Source: Dethiobacter sp. (GTDB lineage: Bacteria > Bacillota_D > Dethiobacteria > Dethiobacterales > Dethiobacteraceae). From it: a DNA stretch of 16,979 nucleotides. The notes below the pieces were generated by a model. It did no database searches. It had not been told where the DNA came from and saw only the letters and a list, made by a program, of their open reading frames with translations. Both the position numbers and the translations under genes were made by a program. The DNA is taken from assembly GCA_018333395.1 (NCBI GenBank), contig JAGXSQ010000070.1, forward strand, positions 1-16,979, written 5' to 3'. Shown one piece after another: positions 6,611 through 12,708 of this stretch (its first letter is position 1; every line of letters starts with the position of its first letter).

Positions 6611-7662
6611 CTGTATCCAGCCTCGTCCAACATCTTGATGGCCTCGGCCTGCAAGCGGCCATACTCATCCATGTTTAGGGGATCAGCGATAAATTCTCCG
6701 AAGCCGGCAATAATGGGATGCGGCTCTACACGGGGATTAGCCGGAAACTCGTGGTTGGAGTCGGCAAACAGTTTTTGCCCTTCTGGGCTGCTAAGCCATT
6801 CCAAAAACTTAATCGCGTTTTCCCTGTTCTGCGAGTGCGCCGTCACGCCGGCGCCACTAATGTTGACGTGCGCGCCCCGCCCGCCTTGGTTGGCCCAGAA
6901 GATGCGTACGGGAAAAGCGGGGTTAGCCTCCAGCAAACGGCCTAGGTAGTAGTGGTTGGTAATAGCTACATCGCCGCCACCGGCAGCCAGTGTTTCCAAA
7001 ATACGCGTGTCGCTGTCAACCAGCGTCGGTGAGTTAGCCACCCAACCGCGGATAATTTCTCTAGCCTGTGCTTGGCCGTGCGCCGCTAGGAGGCTGGCGG
7101 CCAGCGACTGCGTATATGCGTGGGTCGCTGGCCGCATCACCAGACGTCCCTGCCATTTGTTATCAGCTAACGCTTCATAAGTGGACAGCTCTTCCGGGGT
7201 AACCCGGTCGGGATGATACATAATGGTACGCACGCGCCGTGTCAGACCAAACCAGCGGTTCTCCGGGTCACGCAAGTTTTGCGGAATATTAGCGGCCAGC
7301 GCTGCACTCGTCACAGGAGAGAGCAGACCGTCTTGGGCGGCGAGCCAGAGATTGCCGGCATCCACAGCCAGGTAAACATCGGCCGGTGTATACTTGCCCT
7401 CAGATCTAATCCGCTCGCGCAGTATAGCATCGCTACCTGTAGTAAAGCGGACAGCAACGCCCGTTTCCCTGGTAAATTCCTCAAAGACTTTTTCCACGCC
7501 GTAATGGCGGGCGGTGTAAATATTAACTACGCCTTTTGCTGTCCCCGGCTCTGCGGCCCTCGGCGGTCCATCAGCTAAGCGCACGGCTTTGCTGGCAAAT
7601 ATACCGAGTACAAAGGCCAGCGAAACGAAAGCTATAGTCATAACCCCTTTTCTTTTGTTCAC
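6607..7662 (-). CDS. fbpA: Ferric iron ABC transporter, substrate-binding protein (FbpA/FutA type)
   Basis: A 351-residue extracytoplasmic iron-binding protein. An RHY motif occurs near residues 52-54, and the adjacent Tyr pair in NHYYL (Tyr238-239) matches the tyrosines that coordinate Fe3+ in FbpA-class proteins. The N-terminus is basic (KRKG), followed by a hydrophobic stretch at about residues 8-23, then a soluble domain. There is no Cys near that segment, so no lipobox. An AXA-like SKA at 24-26 could be a signal peptidase I site, or the segment may stay as a membrane anchor. I chose GTG 7662 because GGAGGAG is seven bases upstream; the in-frame ATG at 7683 lies before that Shine-Dalgarno. 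It is the first gene of the fbpABC operon, with a promoter and Fur-like site upstream. Confidence 0.92.
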   Translation of the reverse strand: MNKRKGVMTIAFVSLAFVLGIFASKAVRLADGPPRAAEPGTAKGVVNIYTARHYGVEKVFEEFTRETGVAVRFTTGSDAILRERIRSEGKYTPADVYLAVDAGNLWLAAQDGLLSPVTSAALAANIPQNLRDPENRWFGLTRRVRTIMYHPDRVTPEELSTYEALADNKWQGRLVMRPATHAYTQSLAASLLAAHGQAQAREIIRGWVANSPTLVDSDTRILETLAAGGGDVAITNHYYLGRLLEANPAFPVRIFWANQGGRGAHVNISGAGVTAHSQNRENAIKFLEWLSSPEGQKLFADSNHEFPANPRVEPHPIIAGFGEFIADPLNMDEYGRLQAEAIKMLDEAGYR

Positions 7663-7669
7663 CCAAACT

Positions 7670-7676
7670 CTCCTCC
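7670..7676 (-). promoter_or_regulatory. Ribosome binding site fixing the fbpA GTG start
   Basis: GGAGGAG lies seven bases upstream of GTG 7662. The alternative ATG at 7683 precedes this site and has no comparable sequence of its own. Confidence 0.8.
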
Positions 7677-7722
7677 ATTTCATTCAGCATCATTCATAGT
7701 TGGCTGGATAAGCATTCTGTTG

Positions 7723-7745
7723 TTGAGATAGAAAACTATTCTCAA
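7723..7745 (-). promoter_or_regulatory. Fur-like operator of the iron operon
   Basis: An imperfect palindrome with TTGAGA at one end and TCTCAA at the other, TAG and CTA inside, and four central As. The half-site TGAGAATAG on the minus strand resembles Fur half-sites of the TGAGAAT / TGATAAT class. It lies about 10-30 bases downstream of the predicted transcription start of fbpA, where a bound repressor would block initiation. Assignment to Fur is inferred from the iron-uptake context; the match to the 19-base consensus is only partial. Confidence 0.45.
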
Positions 7746-7760
7746 TGAACAGACACTTTT

Positions 7761-7789
7761 ATTGTACTAGCAAGTCTTTTTACTGGCAA
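7761..7789 (-). promoter_or_regulatory. Sigma-A-like promoter of fbpABC
   Basis: On the minus strand TTGCCA (7784-7789), a 17-base spacer and TACAAT (7761-7766). Transcription should start near 7754, giving a leader of about 90 bases that contains the Fur-like palindrome. Nothing else supportable is seen in the remaining gap up to the methyltransferase stop. Confidence 0.65.
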
Positions 7790-7878
7790 ATAGCTTCTCG
7801 GCTAGTTAATCTACAATAACACACTATTCCTATCAGCTTTTTCTCTTTTCCCCGTTTTTCTGCCGATTTCAATTTAAT

Positions 7879-8712
7879 CTATGCTTTCCGGGCCACAGCT
7901 TGGATTACAACAAAGCGCCGTTCCTCCAGATTTCGCAAGTTATTGGCTAGCTTAACAGCGGTATTGCTGCCCATTAGCAGGTGAAGACCAAGCGGCAACG
8001 GACCGGCTACTTTAAGCCTTTCGACTGCTGCTGTAAACCACACCTGCGAGTGCCGACTCTTATCTTCCCAGTCCAGGATACTAAACCCTAGGCCTTCCAG
8101 AATTTCGCGCACCTCTTCCGGTGTGGCCAAAAAGCTGATGGAGCTTTCTTCCGCCCAGGGTACGGGATAGTGCAGTGGTCCGCCGTCGCCACGGAAAATA
8201 TCATGGAAGAGCAGGCACCCACCGGGGGTAAGCACCCGGGCAATCTCGGCATAGAACGCCCGCTTGTCGGCAATGTTCATCTGAACGTGTTCTGTCCAGA
8301 CAACATCAAAAGAGCCAGCGGCAAACGGCATGTCGAGGGCGCTGCTTTGCTGAAACGTCGTTACGTCCCCGAGGCCGACCAACTGCGCCAGGACTTTGGC
8401 AGCCTCGATGTACTCACCGGTAAGGTCAATGCCCGTGACGTGGCACTGCCACTCTGTAGCCAAATAGCGTGCTGAACCACCCAGCCCACAGCCTACGTCA
8501 AGTACTCGCCTCCCCGGTTGCAGGGAAACCCGGTTAGCAAGTTCAATGGTCGCTTCGCGGCCACGTATATGGAATTGATCCACTGCCGCAAGGTCGGCAG
8601 GTGTTAACCTGTCAAGGTCCTTACCCGCCTCGCGGAGCGCACGCCAGATAGAGCCGAGAATTTCTCCGCGGCTATAGTGGCTCTCCACAGACTGCTGCAT
8701 CTGCTTGTCCAC
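7879..8712 (-). CDS. Class I SAM-dependent methyltransferase (type 11), substrate unknown
   Basis: A 277-residue cytoplasmic methyltransferase. SAM-binding motif I is VLDVGCGLGG (70-79), the acidic residue that would hold the SAM ribose is Asp96 in GIDLT, and the usual FDVVWTEHVQMNI and LTPGGCLLFHD elements follow. The overall pattern resembles the broad group annotated as glycine/sarcosine or UbiE-like methyltransferases, but nothing fixes the acceptor. The start is a GTG at 8712 with a G-rich AGGGGGGA about six bases upstream; the next ATG (codon 5) is less well placed. It follows the nucleotidyltransferase gene by 83 bases, which contain a terminator-like hairpin, so co-transcription with the glycosylation genes is possible but not certain. 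Confidence 0.85.
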   Translation of the reverse strand: MDKQMQQSVESHYSRGEILGSIWRALREAGKDLDRLTPADLAAVDQFHIRGREATIELANRVSLQPGRRVLDVGCGLGGSARYLATEWQCHVTGIDLTGEYIEAAKVLAQLVGLGDVTTFQQSSALDMPFAAGSFDVVWTEHVQMNIADKRAFYAEIARVLTPGGCLLFHDIFRGDGGPLHYPVPWAEESSISFLATPEEVREILEGLGFSILDWEDKSRHSQVWFTAAVERLKVAGPLPLGLHLLMGSNTAVKLANNLRNLEERRFVVIQAVARKA

Positions 8713-8726
8713 AGGCTTCCCCCCTC

Positions 8727-8773
8727 AACAAAAACGGCGCACCTCCGCTGCCTGGGTTTCAGGAGCTAGCGCC
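8727..8773 (-). terminator. Terminator-like hairpin just upstream of the methyltransferase
   Basis: On the minus strand GGCGC (8773-8769) pairs with GCGCC (8740-8736), and inside that CTCC pairs with GGAG after a small internal loop. GTTTTTGTTG follows. It would end the nucleotidyltransferase message, or act as an attenuator, because there is no room for a separate promoter between it and the methyltransferase Shine-Dalgarno. Confidence 0.45.
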
Positions 8774-8795
8774 ACATATTTCCATAATCCCTTTT

Positions 8796-11306
8796 CTAGG
8801 AGTTTTTATTATGTCCCCCACTTTTTAGCTCCGTTTCTTCGGCCTGGATTTGCTTGATTTTCTGCGCGTACATTTCCGTAAGCTCTTCGGCTAGCTCCGC
8901 GTTATGGCCTTCGCCATAAATACGGTAAAGTGGTTTTACCGGGTCGGGCAGGACAAGCGCCCAGCCCTGCTCATGCTGGACCTTGATGCCGTCCAGCAGC
9001 TCTACCCGGCCGCCGCGCGTCTCCTCAATCAAGCGGCGCATCACAGCGCCTTTGCTGCCCCAGGAGCAATCCACTTCCTGCTGGTGCAGGAAAAAAGGTG
9101 GGATGCTGTCAAGAAGCGTTCCCAGGCTGGTCGCATTGGCCGTCATGAACTCGAGAATTTTCACCAGGGAAGTAATGGCATCGAAAGAAAACTTAAAGGA
9201 GTCTGATTTACCGCCCGGTGTTTCGGCGGCAGTCTGGGCTTCCATCAGGGAGCGAGGCCCCGTTTTTGTCCTGAGCACCTGCCCTTGATGCTGACTCGCC
9301 AGCAGTTCAATGACGTGAGGAGCGGTAACAGGCACGGCCACCGTAGCGCCGGTTCCGGAACGAAAGATAAGCAGTGAAGTGAGCGCTGTAAACAATTCAT
9401 CGGCCACCACCCGACCCTGCTCATCAATCAGCACTAGGCTCTCGGCATTAGGGTCCATGATCACACCGAGGTCGACGCCAAGGGCACGAACCCGGGCCGC
9501 CGCCTGGGTAATTCTCTCCCGCAATTGGGCCAAGGTCAAGGGCTCGCCGCCCTGCGGAGGCGAAATGGTATGGACTTCACAGCCTAACTGCTGCAAGAGC
9601 GGCACCAACAGCGAGTAAAGCCAGGGGGTGGGGTAGGCCAGTAGTATCTGGCGCGGGGAGCCCTGGAAAAGAGCCAGGTCCACACCGCGCAACAGGTTTT
9701 CCAGGTAGTGTTCCGTATAACCAGCCAAACTGACCGTCTCACCAACGCCGACCCCTTTAATGCGCTTAAAATCCTCGCGGTAAAAAGCCTGTTCCAGCTT
9801 ACGCTCCCAGCCTTTGGGCAGGTCGAGGCCGTTTTCGTCAAGAAACTTGAGGAGGGTGTTATCCTGGTTTTCGTGGGAAAGCTGAATGTGCAGTCCTCCC
9901 CTCGCGCCCAGTTGTTTAACGGCCTGGCGGGTAACAGGGGCGACGGTAACCCCGAGGTCATAAACCCGGACACCGGACGAAAGCAGGCCGGCAACGGCGG
10001 CATCTTTGAGCATGCGGGAAGCTTTCCACTCATCGCTGCCGACCACCACCTGCCGGCCCTCGCCAAGCAGCGACCCGTAGGCGACGCCAAGTTTAGCCAC
10101 CAGTTCCGGGGTAATCTCTAGGTTAACGATGCCGCTGACGCCGTCATGGCCAAAAAGCGCTTTCGCCGGCTTCGTCCCCCAAATTAGGCTTTCTGTCACA
10201 ATACTGCCGCTCTCCACCCTTTTGTGCGGCCAGATCTTGACATTGGGTCTTACCGTGCATTTTTCCTCAATGACGGTATCGTCTCCCACCACGGCCCCTT
10301 CAAAAACGGCAGACGCTTGCAGTACCTGAACACGATTGCACAGCACCGCCCCACGCAATTCCGCACGCGGCCCCATATAGACGTGACGCCAGGTCAGACC
10401 GCGCTTGACAGAGGCGTGCGCATCTACCTGAGAATGGGGACCGACTACTGTATGGTCTGAAATACGAGCGCCCCTGCCGATGCGGGCGCCGCTGCCGATA
10501 AGTACCGGCCCCTCGATAACGGCCCCCTCAGCGATAATAACATCCTCGCCTACATAAACGCCGGGCGAAAGCTCTCGCTCCGTGAAGCGGATGTTTACCC
10601 GGCCCTGCAGGATGTCCAGGTGCGCCTGCTGGTATTGCTGCAGGTTGCCGATATCACACCAGTAGCCCTCCGCGATGTAGCCGTAGAGCGGGTAGCCTTT
10701 GCTCATCAACAGCGGAAACAAGTCCTTGGCAAAATCAAACATCACGCCCGGCGGAAAATGGGTCAGGACTTCCGGCTCCAGGATGTAAATGCCTGTATTG
10801 ACCGTATCACTGAAAACCTCGCTCCAGGAAGGCTTCTCCAAAAAACGCGTGATACGCCCACCGTCTTCCTCCGCAATCACCACACCATATTCCAGCGGTT
10901 TCTCCACACGGGTCAGGACAAGCGTAGCTGCACCGCCTTTCTGGCGATGGAATTCCATAGCCTTACGCAAGTTGAAATCGGTCAGCGCATCCCCGCTGAT
11001 CACAAGAAAGGTCTCATCCAGAAAGGAGCCGGCGTTTTTCACACTACCGGCGGTACCAAGCGGCATATCCTCTATAAAATAGCGCATGTTGACGCCGAAT
11101 TCCCGCCCGTCGCCAAAATAATTCCGGATCTGTTCCGGCAGGTACTGCAGAGTTACGCCAATCTCCGTCAACTGGCAGTCGGCCAGCAGTGCCACGATAT
11201 GCTCCATCATCGGCCGGTTCATAATCGGCACCATGGGTTTGGGACGGTCACAGGTCAGCGGCCTGAGCCTTGAACCTTCCCCACCAGCCATAATAATCAC
11301 TTTCAC
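8796..11306 (-). CDS. Nucleotidyltransferase / left-handed beta-helix / degenerate phosphohexomutase fusion
   Basis: An 836-residue protein usually annotated as mannose-1-phosphate guanylyltransferase/phosphomannomutase. Residues of about 1-235 form a sugar-nucleotide pyrophosphorylase with the consensus [11 protein letters not shown] (8-18) and RPKPM (21-25), expected to join a hexose-1-phosphate and an NTP. A left-handed beta-helix of hexapeptide repeats spans roughly 245-380. The remainder has the phosphohexomutase fold layout but lost catalytic motifs: SHENQ near 475 instead of TASHNP, MDPNAES near 618 instead of [14 protein letters not shown] near 700 instead of the GE-SGH loop, and [10 protein letters not shown] near 789 instead of RPSGTEP. 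Mutase activity is therefore doubtful. I chose GTG 11306 because AGAGGT is seven bases upstream; the GTG three codons earlier overlaps that site. It follows a GT4 glycosyltransferase by about 40 bases. Confidence 0.88.
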   Translation of the reverse strand: MKVIIMAGGEGSRLRPLTCDRPKPMVPIMNRPMMEHIVALLADCQLTEIGVTLQYLPEQIRNYFGDGREFGVNMRYFIEDMPLGTAGSVKNAGSFLDETFLVISGDALTDFNLRKAMEFHRQKGGAATLVLTRVEKPLEYGVVIAEEDGGRITRFLEKPSWSEVFSDTVNTGIYILEPEVLTHFPPGVMFDFAKDLFPLLMSKGYPLYGYIAEGYWCDIGNLQQYQQAHLDILQGRVNIRFTERELSPGVYVGEDVIIAEGAVIEGPVLIGSGARIGRGARISDHTVVGPHSQVDAHASVKRGLTWRHVYMGPRAELRGAVLCNRVQVLQASAVFEGAVVGDDTVIEEKCTVRPNVKIWPHKRVESGSIVTESLIWGTKPAKALFGHDGVSGIVNLEITPELVAKLGVAYGSLLGEGRQVVVGSDEWKASRMLKDAAVAGLLSSGVRVYDLGVTVAPVTRQAVKQLGARGGLHIQLSHENQDNTLLKFLDENGLDLPKGWERKLEQAFYREDFKRIKGVGVGETVSLAGYTEHYLENLLRGVDLALFQGSPRQILLAYPTPWLYSLLVPLLQQLGCEVHTISPPQGGEPLTLAQLRERITQAAARVRALGVDLGVIMDPNAESLVLIDEQGRVVADELFTALTSLLIFRSGTGATVAVPVTAPHVIELLASQHQGQVLRTKTGPRSLMEAQTAAETPGGKSDSFKFSFDAITSLVKILEFMTANATSLGTLLDSIPPFFLHQQEVDCSWGSKGAVMRRLIEETRGGRVELLDGIKVQHEQGWALVLPDPVKPLYRIYGEGHNAELAEELTEMYAQKIKQIQAEETELKSGGHNKNS

Positions 11307-11313
11307 TCTACCC

Positions 11314-11319
11314 ACCTCT
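11314..11319 (-). promoter_or_regulatory. Ribosome binding site fixing the nucleotidyltransferase start
   Basis: AGAGGT lies seven bases upstream of GTG 11306. The upstream GTG at 11315 overlaps this site, so it cannot be its start. The choice gives the family-typical N-terminus [12 protein letters not shown]. Confidence 0.7.
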
Positions 11320-11347
11320 TTCTGTCAGGAATCTTTAAGTGCGCCGC

Positions 11348-12628
11348 TCAATGGGGTCTGGCCGGCTGCTCATCATACGCCGTCTCTCTTCCGGCAAACG
11401 GGTAAACTTCCGTCACGCTATCTTCGTTTTCTTCCACAGGCACCCAGTCGCTTCGCCTGAAGGCCAACAACACTTCCTGATATATGGTTCGTGTCTGGCG
11501 GGCAATTTCCTGCCAGGAGTAACTGGTTAAAACCTTATGGTAGGCGTTTTCAGACAGCTTTTGCGCCAGGGCGGCATCGCCAAGGACAGCAAGCACCTGG
11601 TCGGCCAGGGAGGCGGCGTGGCCGACGTAGCATTTAAGGCCGTCAACCCCGTGAGAAACTATTTCAGACAGCCCGCCCGTATCAGCAACGACCACAGGAA
11701 CCTTGGCCGCCATCGCCTCTAAGGCCACAATGCCAAACGGCTCATAAATGCTGGGGAAAACGGCCACAGAGGCCGCCTGGTACAAGGCGTTCCGGGTTAC
11801 ATCGTCCACATAACCGGTAAAATCAACCTGCCGGTCAATCCCCATTTGGCGCGCCTGACCGCGCAGCGACTCCAGCACCGGCCCCCGGCCGGCGATGACA
11901 AACCTTGTCTTGGGCGCCTGCGCTAAAATACGTGGCGCCGCCTCCAGCAAAACGTGGACGCCTTTTTCCCGGACGAGCCGTCCGACAAAAAAAACAACTT
12001 GTTCGCCGGCCGGCGCAAAGCGTTGCTGGAGAAAGGAGTCGTTCCGGCCCGCTCGGCACTGGCGCGGGTCAACGCCGTTTGGCACCATCCTGATTTTATC
12101 TGGCGGGAGCTGGAACACGCGCTGCAGTTCCTGGCGCATGTACCGGCTGCAGCAGATAACTCTCCAGGCCTCATAGGTCAGGCACCACTCCACATCACTG
12201 ATATAGCGCTGCTCCTCGGTATGCAGGCCATGATTGCGGCCGTATTCGGTAGCGTGGATCGTGGAAACGAGCGGTAGGCGCAGCGCGTACTTTACCGCCC
12301 GGGCGGCAAAAGCCACCAGCCAGTCGTGGGCATGAACCAAGTCATAGCTTTCGCCGTGCCTAAGCAAGGCCATGACTTTCTCAAGCATAGCCACATTCAG
12401 CTGCAAAATACCGGTAATAAAGTCGCACGCCGCCGGAAGGGGAGGTTTGACGCGATAAACGTTTACACCATGCAGATCCTCAAACGGCAAAGCACCGTCT
12501 TCCGCAACAGTGATCACATCTACTTCCACGCCGCTGTCCGCCAGAGCCCGGGTCAGGTCGTAGACATGCCTCGCTAGGCCGCCAATGATACGGGGAGGAA
12601 ACTCCCAGGACAACATTAAAACCCGCAA
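11348..12628 (-). CDS. GT4-family glycosyltransferase, glycogen-synthase-like
   Basis: A 426-residue GT-B fold retaining glycosyltransferase. The N-terminus WEFPPRIIGGLARHV (8-22) has the glycine-rich acceptor loop seen in glycogen/starch synthases, followed by HAHDW (99-103). The C-terminal donor domain has GRLVREKG and the E-x7-E motif EPFGIVALE near residues 295-303. This combination resembles the short glycogen-synthase-like GT4/GT5 enzymes of Clostridia and thermophiles, which use NDP-glucose; the donor here is not proven. The start is a TTG at 12628 with AGGCGG/GGTGAG a few bases upstream. That Shine-Dalgarno lies in one arm of an inverted repeat. The next gene encodes a sugar-nucleotide-forming enzyme, so the two probably feed one polysaccharide pathway. 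Confidence 0.88.
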   Translation of the reverse strand: MRVLMLSWEFPPRIIGGLARHVYDLTRALADSGVEVDVITVAEDGALPFEDLHGVNVYRVKPPLPAACDFITGILQLNVAMLEKVMALLRHGESYDLVHAHDWLVAFAARAVKYALRLPLVSTIHATEYGRNHGLHTEEQRYISDVEWCLTYEAWRVICCSRYMRQELQRVFQLPPDKIRMVPNGVDPRQCRAGRNDSFLQQRFAPAGEQVVFFVGRLVREKGVHVLLEAAPRILAQAPKTRFVIAGRGPVLESLRGQARQMGIDRQVDFTGYVDDVTRNALYQAASVAVFPSIYEPFGIVALEAMAAKVPVVVADTGGLSEIVSHGVDGLKCYVGHAASLADQVLAVLGDAALAQKLSENAYHKVLTSYSWQEIARQTRTIYQEVLLAFRRSDWVPVEENEDSVTEVYPFAGRETAYDEQPARPH

Positions 12629-12634
12629 AATCTC

Positions 12635-12684
12635 ACCGCCTGTTTAGAAAATATACACGCGATATGATGCCCACTTCAGGCGGT
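12635..12684 (-). promoter_or_regulatory. Hairpin that can sequester the glycosyltransferase Shine-Dalgarno
   Basis: In the minus-strand leader ACCGCCTG (12684-12677) is exactly complementary to CAGGCGGT (12642-12635), with a 34-base AU-rich loop. The 3' arm contains the purine-rich ribosome binding site immediately before TTG 12628. Folding would hide the site. The arrangement suggests translational control, but it could also be chance. Confidence 0.45.
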
Positions 12685-12708
12685 TCTATAATAAAAAAGT
12701 ACGAAAAA

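Noticed and set aside
6607..7683. fbpA starting at ATG 7683
   Set aside because: The GGAGGAG lies downstream of that ATG and is correctly spaced only for GTG 7662.
10620..11273. Plus-strand ORF of 217 codons opposite the nucleotidyltransferase
   Set aside because: Antisense to the highly conserved pyrophosphorylase domain, with atypical composition and no Shine-Dalgarno.
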